Notes: generated from the sequence alone by a model not told the origin. A DNA stretch of 64,000 nt from Streptomyces sp. NBC_01717 (GCF_036248255.1 NZ_CP109178.1:7569001-7633000), one strand, 5' to 3'. Shown: positions 10,467 through 19,865, counted from the stretch's first letter. Program-made: numbers and translations.

Positions 10467-11372
10467 TCAGGCCGAAGGCGTCTCGCCGACTTCTTGCGCG
10501 AGCCTGCGCAGATGGGGGCCGTACTCCGGGTCGGCGAGCGCGGCGGCGAACTGGGCGGTGAGATAGGCCAGCGGGTTGCCGGTGTCGTACCACTGGCCCT
10601 CGATGACCTGCCCGTACACGGCGCGGCCGGCTGCGTAGGCGTTGATCGCGTCGGTCAGGTAGACCTCGCCGGTGCGGTGTTCGTACCAGCGTTCCGTCTG
10701 CCGGCGCAGCTCGTCGACGATCCCGGGGGTCACGACGTATCCACCGATGGCCGCGTACGCCGACGGGGCGTCCTGCGGCTTCGGCTTCTCGACGAGGCCG
10801 GTGATGCGCAGGAGCCCGTCGTTCAGGTCCTCCTTGACGACGGGCACGCCGTAGCGGTGGGAGTCGGCGGGGTCCATCGGCATGAGAGCGAGTACGGGGC
10901 AGCTCGTCGCCTCGTACGCCCTGATCAGCTGCTGCGCACGCGGAGTCCCGGCGACGAAGACGTCATCCGGCCACAGGACCAGCATCGGCTCGTCACCGAA
11001 GTTCCGCGCCGCGTTGAGGACGGGGGTTCCGTTGCCGTACGGGCCGTGCTGGTCGAGGTAGGTGATGTGCCCGAGCCTGGACAGGTCCCCGACTTCCTCC
11101 ACGGCGTCCGCGTATGCGTTCCTGCCGTCCGCGCGGAGCTGGGCGACGAGCGTGGGGTTGGGCCGGAAGTGGTCCTGGATCAGTCCCTTGCCGCCCGAGA
11201 CGACGATGGTGATGTCCGTGATGCCCGAGGCCACGAGTTCGCGCACGGTGTGTTCGATCACCGGCTTGTCACCGACCGGCAGCATCTCCTTCGGCGTCGC
11301 CTTCGTGAGCGGGAGAAGGCGTGAGCCGAGGCCCGCAGCGGGGATGACTGCCCTGCGGATGGTGGTGGACAT
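10467..11372 (-). CDS. galU: UTP-glucose-1-phosphate uridylyltransferase
   Basis: Makes UDP-glucose from UTP and glucose-1-phosphate for polysaccharide, teichoic acid and trehalose synthesis. The 301-residue sequence begins with the nucleotidyltransferase signature AVIPAAGLGSRLLPLTKATP followed by KEMLPVGDKPVIEHTV. It contains LVLWPDDVF, LVEKPKPQDAPS and the C-terminal GQWYDTGNPLAYL, all diagnostic of GalU. It is full length and cytosolic. The permease gene ends 19 bases upstream in the transcription direction, so the two may be co-transcribed. Confidence 0.95.
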   Translation of the reverse strand: MSTTIRRAVIPAAGLGSRLLPLTKATPKEMLPVGDKPVIEHTVRELVASGITDITIVVSGGKGLIQDHFRPNPTLVAQLRADGRNAYADAVEEVGDLSRLGHITYLDQHGPYGNGTPVLNAARNFGDEPMLVLWPDDVFVAGTPRAQQLIRAYEATSCPVLALMPMDPADSHRYGVPVVKEDLNDGLLRITGLVEKPKPQDAPSAYAAIGGYVVTPGIVDELRRQTERWYEHRTGEVYLTDAINAYAAGRAVYGQVIEGQWYDTGNPLAYLTAQFAAALADPEYGPHLRRLAQEVGETPSA

Positions 11373-11391
11373 GAGTTCCTCCCGGAACGGG

Positions 11392-12783
11392 CTACTGCGT
11401 GGGCGGCTTCGAGTCGTCGTACGTGGACGTTCCCGCGTCCAGCAGGGGCTCCTGCGGCTTCAGATGGGCCGGGGCGAAGGCCCGCAGCACGTGGTAGCCG
11501 GTGATCACGACGATGGTGCCGAGCGCGATCCCGCTCAGTTCGAAGTCGTGGGTGATCTTCAGGCTGACCCCGCCGACACCGATGATGATGCCCGCGGCGG
11601 CCGGCACCAGGTTCAGCGGGTTGCGGAGGTCGACGTTGCCGCTCATCCAGATCTGGGCGCCCAGCAGGCCGATCATCCCGTACAGGATGACGGTGATGCC
11701 GCCCAGGACCCCGCCCGGGATGGCCGCGACCACCGCGCCGAACTTGGGGCAGAGTCCGAACAGCAGAGCGAAGCAGGCGGCGGCCCAGTACGCGGCGGTG
11801 GAGTAGACCCGGGTCGCGGCCATGACGCCGATGTTCTCGGAGTACGTGGTGTTGGGCGGGCCACCCACGGCGGTGGAGAGCATGGAGGCTGCGCCGTCCG
11901 CCGCGATCGCGGTGCCGAGCTTGTCGTCCAGCGAGTCACCGGTCATCTCGCCCACGGCCTTGACGTGCCCCGCGTTCTCCGCGATCAGCGCGATCACCAC
12001 CGGCAGCGCGACCAGGATGGCCGACCATTCGAAGCTCGGGGAGTGGAAGGACGGCAGTCCGATCCAGTCGGCCTTGGAGACACCCGACAGGTCGAGCCGC
12101 CAGTGGTCGACCGCCTCGGCGCCGCCGGCCGGTGAATGGATCTTGCCGAAGACCCGGTCCAGCACCCAGGACAGCACGTAGCCGAAGACCAGACCGAGGA
12201 AGATCGCGATGCGCGAGAAGAATCCGCGCAGGCACACCACGGCCATGCCGGTGAAGAGCATGACCAGCAGCGCGGTCCACTGGTCCTGCGGCCAGTACGT
12301 CGACGCGGTGACCGGCGCCAGGTTGAAGCCGATGAGCATGACGACGGCGCCGGTGACCACGGGCGGCATCGCCGCGTGGATGATCCGGGCACCGAAGCGC
12401 TGCACCGCGAGACCCGCGAGGAAGAGCGCCACGCCGACGACGAAGACCGCCCCGGTGACGACGGCACTGTCCCCGCCACCGGCCCGGATCGTCGCGGCCA
12501 CGCCCACGAAGGAGAGCGAACAGCCGAGATAGCTGGGCACCCGGCCGCGCGTGGCGAGCAGGAAGATGGCCGTCGCGACACCGGACATCATGATCGCGAG
12601 GTTCGGGTCCAGCCCCATGAGCACCGGGGCGACGAACGAAGCGCCGAACATCGCAACCACGTGCTGGGCGCCGAGCCCGAACGTACGGGGCCAGGAGAGC
12701 CGCTCATCGGGCCGGACCACGGCCCCCGGTGCGGGGGTCTTTCCGTCGCCGTGCAAGGTCCAGCGCACGCCGAGGCCGCCCAT
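11392..12783 (-). CDS. Nucleobase:cation symporter-2 permease (UraA-like)
   Basis: A 463-residue polytopic membrane protein of the NCS2 family, which imports uracil or purine bases with protons. It shows about 12-14 hydrophobic segments, the family stretch FGLGAQHVVAMFGASFVAPVL, the substrate-site helix IALIAENAGHVKAVGEMTG and GGPPNTTYSENIGVMAATRVY. The ATG at 12783 is preceded by GGGAGCGACC; an upstream in-frame ATG at 12876 would add 31 polar residues without homology. The ENAGH and NTTYSENIG motifs point to uracil rather than xanthine, but specificity is not proven. Confidence 0.88.
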   Translation of the reverse strand: MGGLGVRWTLHGDGKTPAPGAVVRPDERLSWPRTFGLGAQHVVAMFGASFVAPVLMGLDPNLAIMMSGVATAIFLLATRGRVPSYLGCSLSFVGVAATIRAGGGDSAVVTGAVFVVGVALFLAGLAVQRFGARIIHAAMPPVVTGAVVMLIGFNLAPVTASTYWPQDQWTALLVMLFTGMAVVCLRGFFSRIAIFLGLVFGYVLSWVLDRVFGKIHSPAGGAEAVDHWRLDLSGVSKADWIGLPSFHSPSFEWSAILVALPVVIALIAENAGHVKAVGEMTGDSLDDKLGTAIAADGAASMLSTAVGGPPNTTYSENIGVMAATRVYSTAAYWAAACFALLFGLCPKFGAVVAAIPGGVLGGITVILYGMIGLLGAQIWMSGNVDLRNPLNLVPAAAGIIIGVGGVSLKITHDFELSGIALGTIVVITGYHVLRAFAPAHLKPQEPLLDAGTSTYDDSKPPTQ

Positions 12784-13050
12784 GGTCGCTCCCTGTGTGT
12801 CCGTGTGTGGGTCCGTGCGGTGCCCGGTGCCGTGTTCGTGCGGGCCCGGCGCCACCGCGGAGAAGATCAGCGCCATGGTAATGCCGGAGCGGTGTCGACC
12901 CGTGTCCGGGTTGCGTTGCGCGAGCCCCGCCCGAAGGTCCTATCCATGAATCGTGCGCGAAGCATTGTCACTCCGAACAGGCGGCTCTACGCTCACACGG
13001 TCTTGCTCGTGAACATCATTCACATATCTGATTCATGAGGGGAGTGCTCG

Positions 13051-14346
13051 ATGAGCGAAAGACCTCGTCGGCGTCTCGGAGCCCTGCTCACCACCGCCGT
13101 TGCCCTGGCCGCCGTCCTGGTGCCGGCCGCCTCCTCCGCGGCCGCCACCGCCCACGGCCACCGCCCGCCGCCCCGGGTGCCGAGGACCGTGGTCATCGAC
13201 GGCCACCGCATTCAGCAGGCCAAGCTGCGGCTCGACCACGGCGACCGGGCTCTGCGCACGGCTGTCGACGCGCTGACCGTGAAGGCGGACAGCTGGCTGG
13301 ACCAGGGCCCCTGGACGGTCGTCGACAAGCCGAAGCCCGCACCGAGCGGGGACCCGCACGACTACCTGAGCCAGGCCCCGTACTGGTGGCCCTCCCAGCC
13401 GAAGACCGCGGACAACCCGTGGGGCTGTCCGTACGTCCAGCGCGACGGCGAACGCAACCCCGAGGTCGACACCGGCACCGACCGCCCCGACATCGGCAAG
13501 GTCTTCAACTCGGTCACCACGCTCAGCCTCGCCTGGTACTACACGGGCCGGAAGCAGTACGCCGAGCACGCCTCGGACATCCTGCGTACCTGGTTCCTCG
13601 ACCCCGCGACCCGGATGAACCCCAACCTGAACCACGGGCAGTTCATCCCCTGCAAGTACGACGGCCGGGCCATCGGCATCATCGACTTCTCCCAGCAGTA
13701 CACCTCGGTCCTGGACGCCATCGCGCTCCTCGACACCGGTGCGCCCGGCTGGTCGAAGAACGACCGGACCGGCATGCGGGCCTGGAACACGTCGTTCCTG
13801 GACTGGCTGGTCAACTCGGACTTCGGCAAGCAGGAATCGGCCGCCCAGAACAACCACGGCACCTTCCAGGACATGCAGATCGCCGGACTCGCCCTCGCCA
13901 CCGGTGACAAGGACCTCGCCCGCAAGGTCGTCCTTGACGCGCGTGCGCTGCGGATCGACCCGCAGATCGCCGGCGACGGCACCCAGCCGCAGGAGCTGGC
14001 ACGCACCCGCAGCTGGCACTACTCGACCTTCGACCTGGTCGCCTACACGCGGCTCGCCGCGATCGGCAAGCAGGTCGGTGTGGACCTCTGGGCGTACCGA
14101 GGGCCGCAGGGGCAGAGCCTGTTCAAGGCGGTCGACTATCTGCTGCCCGCCGCGACCGGGGCGGCCCCCTGGCCGCACCCCGAGCTGGAGTTCTACCGGT
14201 ACGCGGCCAGTGACATCGTGCACGCTGCCGCCGACGCCGGTGACCGGCAGGCGCAGGCCGCCGTACCGCAACTGGAGACGCCGCCCGGCGGCGACCTCTG
14301 GGCGCTGCGGCCCGCAGCGGAACAGCTCGACTCGATCGCCGGCTGA
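13051..14346 (+). CDS. Secreted alginate lyase family (PL5-like) protein
   Basis: A 431-residue exported protein with a Sec signal peptide (RPRRRLGAL, hydrophobic core, cleavage near ASSAAATA). The mature part is an alpha-toroid fold of the PL5 alginate lyase superfamily, with SQAPYWWPSQPK, the catalytic-type NNHGTFQDMQIAGLALATG and RSWHYSTFDL. Family members cleave uronic-acid polysaccharides by beta-elimination. In a soil Streptomyces the substrate could be plant, fungal or bacterial polyuronate and is not fixed by these motifs. The 267 bases before it are shared with the divergent permease and hold no gene. It ends in a 16-bp terminator stem. Confidence 0.85.
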   Translation: MSERPRRRLGALLTTAVALAAVLVPAASSAAATAHGHRPPPRVPRTVVIDGHRIQQAKLRLDHGDRALRTAVDALTVKADSWLDQGPWTVVDKPKPAPSGDPHDYLSQAPYWWPSQPKTADNPWGCPYVQRDGERNPEVDTGTDRPDIGKVFNSVTTLSLAWYYTGRKQYAEHASDILRTWFLDPATRMNPNLNHGQFIPCKYDGRAIGIIDFSQQYTSVLDAIALLDTGAPGWSKNDRTGMRAWNTSFLDWLVNSDFGKQESAAQNNHGTFQDMQIAGLALATGDKDLARKVVLDARALRIDPQIAGDGTQPQELARTRSWHYSTFDLVAYTRLAAIGKQVGVDLWAYRGPQGQSLFKAVDYLLPAATGAAPWPHPELEFYRYAASDIVHAAADAGDRQAQAAVPQLETPPGGDLWALRPAAEQLDSIAG

Positions 14347-14350
14347 CCGC

Positions 14351-14386
14351 CCGCGGGCGGGGCTCCCCCCGGAGCCCCGCCCGCGG
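14351..14386. terminator. Bidirectional 16-bp terminator
   Basis: CCGCGGGCGGGGCTCC (14351-14366) and GGAGCCCCGCCCGCGG (14371-14386) pair perfectly around a CCCC loop. The element starts five bases after the lyase stop codon and ends ten bases before the stop of the convergent MFS gene. Confidence 0.88.
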
Positions 14387-14396
14387 AACGAGCCCA

Positions 14397-15623
14397 TCAG
14401 GCCCGGGGCTCGGCCGCCGTCTCCGGTACGCCGACCGCCTTCGCCGCGACCTGGCGGTCGCCCGCCCGCAGCACCCCGGCCCCCAGCACCAGGCCGAACG
14501 CCAACACCGTCACCAGGCCGAACGACACGACCAGCGAGGTCGCCTCGGCCAGCGAACCGATCGCCGACGGGGCGATCAGCCCCGAGGTGTACGTGATCGT
14601 GGCGACGCCCGCGATCGCCTGGCTCGGGTTCGGCCCGCTGCGCCCCGCCGCCGCGAACGCGAGGGGGACGACCACGGCGACACCGAGGCCCAGCAGCCCG
14701 AAACCGCACATCGCCGGAACCACGCCCGGCGCAAAGACCACCAGCACACCCCCGACGGTTGCCAGCAATCCGCCCACCCGCACGGTCCTGACCGCACCGA
14801 ACCGGTCGACGACCTTGTCCCCGGCGATCCGGGCCACCGCCATCGTCAGTGCGAACGCCGTCGTGGACGCGGCCGCGAGCCCGGCGGAGCTGTCCATGAT
14901 GTCCCGGAGGTAGACCGCCGACCAGTCCAGACTGGCTCCCTCGGCGAACACCGCGCAGAACCCCACCGCGCCGATGACCAGCGCAGACCTGGGCGGCAGG
15001 GTGAACCGCGGCGGCGGCTCCTCGTCCGGCTCGCTGCGCAGATCCAGTACGCCCTGACAGGCGATCAGGCCGAGCACGGTGAGCACGAGAGCGGCGAGGA
15101 CATGGTGCAGCCGGGCGTCAGCGCCGATATGGGCGGCCACGGTGCCCGCCGCGGAACCGATCAGGGCGCCCACGCTCCACATGCCGTGCAGCCCGGACAT
15201 GATCGACTTGTCGAGACGGTTCTCCACCTCGACACCGAGGGCGTTCATGGCCACGTCCGACATGCCGGCCGACGCCCCGAACACGAAGAGCGCCGCGCAC
15301 AGCGTCAGCAGGTTCGGTGCCAGCGAGGGCAGCGTCAGCGCAAGCGTCCACAGCGCCAGCAGTCCGCGCAGTGCGGTTCTGGCGCCGAAGCGATGGCTGA
15401 TCGCACCGGCCAACGGCATGGCGAGCGAGGCGCCGATCGCCGGGAAGGCCAGGGCGATGCCCAGCTGACCCGCACTCGCCCCGGCGTGGTCCTGGATCCA
15501 GGGCACGCGGGTGGCGAAGCTGCCGGTCACCGCGCCGTGCACGGTGAAGACCGCGGCGATCGCGAACCTGGCCCGCCTCACCTGCTCCGTGCCGAAGACC
15601 GTCTCTGTGGATTCCGTCGTCAT
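14397..15623 (-). CDS. MFS transporter
   Basis: A 408-residue major facilitator protein with about 12 membrane helices. It has the loop motif GAISHRFGARTALR after helix 2, FATRVPWIQDHAG near the N terminus and a central acidic loop (LRSEPDEEPPPRF) between the two halves. It resembles the FucP/YfnA-like and drug-efflux branches, and the substrate is unknown. It is transcribed divergently from a ROK repressor with a palindrome in the shared promoter. This arrangement usually means the ROK protein represses the transporter in response to a sugar. Confidence 0.85.
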   Translation of the reverse strand: MTTESTETVFGTEQVRRARFAIAAVFTVHGAVTGSFATRVPWIQDHAGASAGQLGIALAFPAIGASLAMPLAGAISHRFGARTALRGLLALWTLALTLPSLAPNLLTLCAALFVFGASAGMSDVAMNALGVEVENRLDKSIMSGLHGMWSVGALIGSAAGTVAAHIGADARLHHVLAALVLTVLGLIACQGVLDLRSEPDEEPPPRFTLPPRSALVIGAVGFCAVFAEGASLDWSAVYLRDIMDSSAGLAAASTTAFALTMAVARIAGDKVVDRFGAVRTVRVGGLLATVGGVLVVFAPGVVPAMCGFGLLGLGVAVVVPLAFAAAGRSGPNPSQAIAGVATITYTSGLIAPSAIGSLAEATSLVVSFGLVTVLAFGLVLGAGVLRAGDRQVAAKAVGVPETAAEPRA

Positions 15624-15698
15624 GCCGCCGTGCCCTCCCCTGGGAATTCTCTGTCGCGGTCGGCCCCCGCGCCTGACGTCACGGTGCGGTCAGTAAAC

Positions 15699-15719
15699 TA
15701 TCAGGAACCCTGCCTGATA
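15699..15719. promoter_or_regulatory. Palindromic operator in the MFS/ROK divergent promoter
   Basis: TATCAGG (15699-15705) and CCTGATA (15713-15719) are a perfect 7-bp inverted repeat with a 7-base spacer. It sits 76 bases before the MFS start and 54 before the ROK start, in a locally AT-richer patch. It is the best candidate for ROK autoregulation and transporter control. Confidence 0.6.
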
Positions 15720-15772
15720 AATAGGCCGTCAAGGCCCCGGCCCGCGCGGCAGTGATCTGGAAGGATCCCGGC

Positions 15773-16978
15773 ATGCCCGCATCACCGAGCACCGCCCGGG
15801 TCATCAACGACCGGCTCGCCCTTCGACTGCTCCAGGAGGACGGCCCGCTGACGGCCACCCAGCTCAAGGTCCTGACCGGGCTCTCCCGTCCCACCGTCGC
15901 CGACCTGGTGGAGCGGTTGCAGGGGGCCGGCCTGATCCAGGTCGTCGGCGAGAGCGGCTCCGAGCGGCGCGGTCCCAACGCCCGGTTGTACGGGATCGTC
16001 GCGGACCGCGCCCACCTCGCCGCCCTCGACGTGCGCACCGACAGCGTCACCGTCGTCGTCGCCGATCTGCTCGGCGTCACGCTCGCCGAGGCCACCCTGC
16101 CGATCGGCAGCGACACGGGCACCGAAACCGCCGCGGAACAGGCGGCCGCACTGCTGGAGGGCACCGCGCGCGAGGCGGGTGCCGCACCGCTGCACAGCGT
16201 CGGTATCGGCGCCCCCGGCCTGATCGACCCGGTCACCGGCGAGCTCCACGACACCACCGGCCTGCCCGCCTGGCACCGTCGCCTCGTCCGGGTGCTCCAG
16301 CAGCGGCTGCCCGCGACCGTGCTCGTCGAGAACGAGACCAACCTGGCCGCCGTCGCCGAACACCGCCTGGGCGCGGCCCAGGACCGCGACACCTTCGTCC
16401 TGCTCTGGCTCGGTCACGGCATCGGCGCCGCCGTGATGCTGGACGGCAAACTGCGCCGCGGAGCCTCCGGCGGTGCGGGCGAGATCGGCTTCCTGCCCGT
16501 GCCCGGCACGGCAGGGATCCCCTCCGCGGTCAACTGCGACGGCGGGTTCCACTCCCTGGTGGGCGCGGCATCGGTGTGCGAACTGGCCCTGGGGCACGGC
16601 ATCGACGTGCGTACGCGGATGGGCGCCGGGGAGCAGGAGCCGGCTGCCGCGTTCGCCGTACGGGCCGCCCTGGCCGGGCAAGGGGAGAGCGAGGCATTCC
16701 TCTCCGCCCTCGCCGACCGCCTCGCGGTGGGCGCTGCCGCCGTCGCCTCGGTCATCGACCCCGGCTGTGTGGTCCTCGCCGGCGAGGTCGGTCACGCGGG
16801 CGGCGAAGCGCTGGCGTCCCGGGTCGAGGAGCGGCTGGCCATGATGTCCCCGCTGCGGACGGAGGTCAGAGCGGGCCTGCTGGGCGGCTCCGCGGTGCTC
16901 CGTGGCGCGCTGCTCGCCGCACGCGATGCGGCTCAGGACGAGCTGTTCACCGCGCGCGGCGTGGGCAGCGCTCCGTGA
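15773..16978 (+). CDS. ROK-family transcriptional regulator
   Basis: A 401-residue protein with an N-terminal winged helix (residues about 25-60, LTATQLKVLTGLSRPTVADL) and a ROK/sugar-kinase-like domain (VGIGAPGLIDPVTGEL, VENETNLAAVAEHRLGA, LGHGIGAAVMLDG, GASGGAGEIGF). The usual ROK zinc-binding signature CxCGxxGCxE after this point is absent: the equivalent stretch reads AVNCDGGFHSLVG, so zinc dependence may be lost. The ATG at 15773 has GGAAGG upstream; an in-frame ATG seven codons earlier is less likely. It probably represses the divergent MFS gene and itself. Confidence 0.87.
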   Translation: MPASPSTARVINDRLALRLLQEDGPLTATQLKVLTGLSRPTVADLVERLQGAGLIQVVGESGSERRGPNARLYGIVADRAHLAALDVRTDSVTVVVADLLGVTLAEATLPIGSDTGTETAAEQAAALLEGTAREAGAAPLHSVGIGAPGLIDPVTGELHDTTGLPAWHRRLVRVLQQRLPATVLVENETNLAAVAEHRLGAAQDRDTFVLLWLGHGIGAAVMLDGKLRRGASGGAGEIGFLPVPGTAGIPSAVNCDGGFHSLVGAASVCELALGHGIDVRTRMGAGEQEPAAAFAVRAALAGQGESEAFLSALADRLAVGAAAVASVIDPGCVVLAGEVGHAGGEALASRVEERLAMMSPLRTEVRAGLLGGSAVLRGALLAARDAAQDELFTARGVGSAP

Positions 16979-17059
16979 GGAACTCCTCGAACGTGGTCTT
17001 CCCGACGGCTCGTCCGGGCGTCAGATGCCCACCCCGCCGGTCACCAGAAGCGTCGTCAT
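16947..17059 (-). pseudogene. Possible remnant of an NAD(P)-binding SDR/NmrA-like gene
   Basis: Reading down from the ATG at 17059 gives MTTLLVTGGVGI then TGA, which looks like the dinucleotide-binding start of an NmrA/epimerase-type protein. A second frame just downstream gives GRAVGKTTFEEFLTERC, similar to the C-terminal tail of such proteins, ending at 16947 inside the 3' end of the ROK gene. This fits a gene that lost its middle, but both pieces are short and chance resemblance is possible. The rest of 16979-17226 shows no gene. Confidence 0.28.
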
Positions 17060-17226
17060 GGAACCAGCCTGTCAGAGACACGCGAACGGGCGGGCCGGAA
17101 CCTCCTCGTGCGCACGTCCGTGGGTACGGGCGCGAGCCCGCCCGGGACCGGGCTGTGAGCCACTCCACACCTCTCGTCCGTATGGCGCATGGGCAGGCGT
17201 GGCAGACTGATCCTGTAACAGCAGCA

Positions 17227-17353
17227 GCGCACTCCGGGGTCGGTGCAATTCCGAACCGGCGGTTATAGTCCGCGACCCGTCCGCATCCAGCGGCCGGTTG
17301 ACCAGGTGAGATTCCTGGACCGACGGTTAAAGTCCGGATGGGAGGCAGTGCGC
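17227..17353 (+). ncRNA. FMN riboswitch (RFN element)
   Basis: The sequence has the canonical RFN blocks in order: GCGCACTCCGGGGTCGGTG, CCGAACCGGCGGTTATAGTC, GGTTGACCAGGTGAGATTCC, GACCGACGGTTAAAGTCCGG and ATGGGAGGCAGTGCGC. The closing P1 helix is perfect (GCGCACT at 17227-17233 with AGTGCGC at 17347-17353). FMN binding should shut down the downstream riboflavin genes. The ribD start is 162 bases further on, leaving room for an expression platform. Confidence 0.97.
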
Positions 17354-17390
17354 GGCGGGCCGTCACAGATACGCCGCCGTCGGCGGATGC

Positions 17391-17412
17391 GTCTTCCGGG
17401 TTTCCGGAAGAC
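17391..17412 (+). terminator. Expression-platform hairpin of the FMN riboswitch
   Basis: GTCTTCCGG (17391-17399) pairs perfectly with CCGGAAGAC (17404-17412) around GTTT. It lies between the aptamer and ribD, where a transcriptional terminator or anti-terminator partner is expected. No U-run follows, so Rho-dependent or structural control is equally possible. Confidence 0.5.
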
Positions 17413-17514
17413 CCGCGTCCGTGTCTTCGGTTTCGGCGTTCCCTGTTGCGTTCCGCTTCATCTGTCGTCATCGACAGGCCCCGGAGTCCGTGCCCGAAGA
17501 GGCAGGAGGACCCG

Positions 17515-18615
17515 GTGGACACCGCAGCCGACAGCACCGCCATGGGCCGAGCGATCACGCTCGCCGCCCGCGGACTCGGCTCCACCAGCCCCAACCCGGT
17601 CGTCGGGTGCGTGATTCTCGACGCCGAGGGACGCCCGGCCGGTGAAGGCTTCCACCAGCGCGCCGGAGGGCCGCACGCCGAGATCCACGCCCTGCGCGCA
17701 GCAGGTGAGAAGGCCCGCGGCGGCACCGCGTACGTCACTCTCGAGCCCTGTAACCACACCGGTCGCACCGGCCCCTGCGCCCAGGCGCTGATCGAGGCCG
17801 GCGTCAGCCGTGTCGTGTACGCGGTGGCCGACCCGACCCCGCAGGCCACCGGGGGTGCGGACACCCTCCGCGCAGCCGGGATCAAGGCCGAACAGGGACT
17901 CCTCGCCGACGAGGCCGAGGCGGGCAACGCCGCATGGCTGACCTCGGTGCGGCTCGGCCGTCCGTACGTCCTGTGGAAGTACGCCGCGACGCTCGACGGC
18001 CGGATCGCCGCCGCCGACGCCACCAGCCGCTGGATCACCTCTCCCGAGTCGCGCGCCGACGTCCACCGGCTGCGCGCCGAGGCCGACGCCGTCGTGGTCG
18101 GCTCGGGCACCGCCCGTACCGACGACCCCCAGCTCGGTGTGCGAGGCGTCGAGGGCGCCGTACAGCCGCTGCGCGTGGTTGTCGACACCGGTGCCACGGC
18201 GGTGCGCCCCGGCGCCCGCGTCCTCGACGGCACGGCGCCCACCCTGGTCGCGGTCGCCGAGGACGCCGACACCGGCCATCTGCCCGAGGGGACCGTCCTG
18301 CGGCTGCCGCGTGCCGCCACCGGCCCCGGCCTGGACATCCACGCGCTGCTCGCGGCCCTGCACACGCGCGGCGTGCGCTCCGTACTCCTCGAAGGCGGCC
18401 CGACCCTGGCCGGGGCCTTCGTCGCGGCGGGAACGGTCGACAAGGTCGTCGGCTATCTCGCCCCTGTGCTCCTCGGCGCCGGCCCCGCGGCCCTCGCCGA
18501 CGCAGGAATCTCCACCATCGCCCAGGCGTTGCGCCTCCACGTGACCGAGACCGTACGCATCGGCCCCGATCTGCGCATCACCGCCGTCCCCGGCCCTGCC
18601 CGGAAGGGAAACTGA
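17515..18615 (+). CDS. ribD: Bifunctional riboflavin deaminase/reductase
   Basis: Deaminates the pyrimidinone product of GTP cyclohydrolase II and then reduces its ribosyl chain. The N-terminal cytidine-deaminase-like domain has the zinc ligands in PHAEIHA (His54, Glu56) and PCNHTGRTGPC (Cys79, Cys88). The C-terminal reductase has WKYAATLDGRIAA, DAVVVGSGTARTDDP and VLLEGGPTLAGAF. The GTG at 17515 was chosen because AGGAGGA lies 5 bases before it; in-frame codons further upstream run into the riboswitch. The protein is 366 residues. The next gene starts at the base after its stop codon. Confidence 0.95.
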   Translation: MDTAADSTAMGRAITLAARGLGSTSPNPVVGCVILDAEGRPAGEGFHQRAGGPHAEIHALRAAGEKARGGTAYVTLEPCNHTGRTGPCAQALIEAGVSRVVYAVADPTPQATGGADTLRAAGIKAEQGLLADEAEAGNAAWLTSVRLGRPYVLWKYAATLDGRIAAADATSRWITSPESRADVHRLRAEADAVVVGSGTARTDDPQLGVRGVEGAVQPLRVVVDTGATAVRPGARVLDGTAPTLVAVAEDADTGHLPEGTVLRLPRAATGPGLDIHALLAALHTRGVRSVLLEGGPTLAGAFVAAGTVDKVVGYLAPVLLGAGPAALADAGISTIAQALRLHVTETVRIGPDLRITAVPGPARKGN

Positions 18616-19224
18616 GTGTTCACCGGAATTGTCGAAGAACTGGGTGAGGTCACCGCCGTCGAGAAGCTCGGCGACGCCTCCCGATTCCGCCTGCGCGGTC
18701 CCGTAGTCACCGAAGGCGCCAAGCACGGCGACTCCATCGCCGTCAACGGCGTCTGCCTCACCGTCGTCGACCTCGGCGACGGCGAGTTCACCGCCGATGT
18801 GATGGCCGAGACCCTGAACCGGTCCAGCCTCGGCGCGCTGGAGACCGGCTCCCGGGTCAACCTGGAGCGCCCCATGGCGGTGGGCGGCAGGCTCGGCGGG
18901 CACATCGTCCAGGGGCACGTCGACGGCACGGGCCGCATCGTCGACCGCAAGATCTCCGAGAACTGGGAGATCGTGAAGATCTCCCTCCCGGCGGAGCTGA
19001 CCCGGTACGTGGTGGAGAAGGGCTCGATCACCGTCGACGGCGTGAGCCTGACCGTCGTCGACGCCGGACCCGACTACTTCACCATCAGCCTCATCCCCAC
19101 CACCCTCGCCCTGACCACGCTCGGCATCAAGGAGCCCGGCGACCCGGTCAACCTCGAGGTGGACGTCATCGCGAAGTACGTCGAGCGGCTGCTCGGCGAC
19201 CGGGACCGGGAGGACACGAAGTGA
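18616..19224 (+). CDS. ribE: Riboflavin synthase, alpha chain
   Basis: Dismutates two 6,7-dimethyl-8-ribityllumazine molecules into riboflavin and a pyrimidine recycled by RibH. The 202-residue protein begins [12 protein letters not shown] and has the two tandem lumazine-binding barrels, each with a VNGVCLTVV or VDGVSLTVV core and a Thr-rich T(L/A)L motif. It also has [14 protein letters not shown]. The GTG start directly abuts the ribD stop (TGA GTG), which implies translational coupling. Confidence 0.96.
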   Translation: MFTGIVEELGEVTAVEKLGDASRFRLRGPVVTEGAKHGDSIAVNGVCLTVVDLGDGEFTADVMAETLNRSSLGALETGSRVNLERPMAVGGRLGGHIVQGHVDGTGRIVDRKISENWEIVKISLPAELTRYVVEKGSITVDGVSLTVVDAGPDYFTISLIPTTLALTTLGIKEPGDPVNLEVDVIAKYVERLLGDRDREDTK

Positions 19225-19865
19225 GCGCCGTCGGCTGGCTCAACTCGGAGGCCTTCGCCCTGTTCGGCCAGCACATCAAGTGGTCCGACATGATCGGCAA
19301 CACGGTCGGCCTGGCCGCCCTCGCGCTCGGCTGGCGGCGCTCCATATGGACCTGGCCCGCCCAGCTGGTCTCCGGCGTGATCCTGCTGGCCGCCTTCGCC
19401 TCCGCCCACCTCTCGGGCAGCGCGGGCAAGCAGCTGGTGGTGATCGTCGTGGCCGCGTGGGGCTGGTGGTCGTGGAACCGCGGCAAGCAGCAGGCCCAGG
19501 ACGGCTCCATCGCCGTACGGTTCGCCAGCTGGCGCGAGCGCGCATTCCTGGTCGGCGGCGCAGCCCTCGGCACTCTCGCCGTCGGCGGGCTGTTCACCGC
19601 GTTCCCGACGCTGTCGTGGGACCCGTGGCCCGACGCGTACATCTTCGTCGGCACGGTCGTCGCGATGTACGCACAGGCGCGCGGCATGGTCGAGTTCTGG
19701 TTCGCCTGGCTGCTGGTCGACCTGGTCGGTGTGCCGCTGAACTTCGCCAACGGCTTCGCCTTCTCCGGCTTCGTCTACGTCATTTACGGCGCCCTCGTCC
19801 TGTGGGGCATGCGCGACTGGTGGCTGCGTACGCGGACACCCGCTCTGGAAGGAGCCACGGCATGA
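19221..19865 (+). CDS. ribM: PnuC-like riboflavin/roseoflavin transporter RibM
   Basis: A 214-residue membrane protein with about six helices and the PnuC-family features [12 protein letters not shown] and [18 protein letters not shown]. In Streptomyces and Corynebacterium, RibM is a facilitator for riboflavin and analogues, and its gene sits in this exact place in the rib operon. Start and stop overlap the neighbouring genes by four bases on both sides (GTGA upstream, ATGA downstream), so it is translated as part of the operon and is under the FMN riboswitch. Confidence 0.9.
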   Translation: MSAVGWLNSEAFALFGQHIKWSDMIGNTVGLAALALGWRRSIWTWPAQLVSGVILLAAFASAHLSGSAGKQLVVIVVAAWGWWSWNRGKQQAQDGSIAVRFASWRERAFLVGGAALGTLAVGGLFTAFPTLSWDPWPDAYIFVGTVVAMYAQARGMVEFWFAWLLVDLVGVPLNFANGFAFSGFVYVIYGALVLWGMRDWWLRTRTPALEGATA

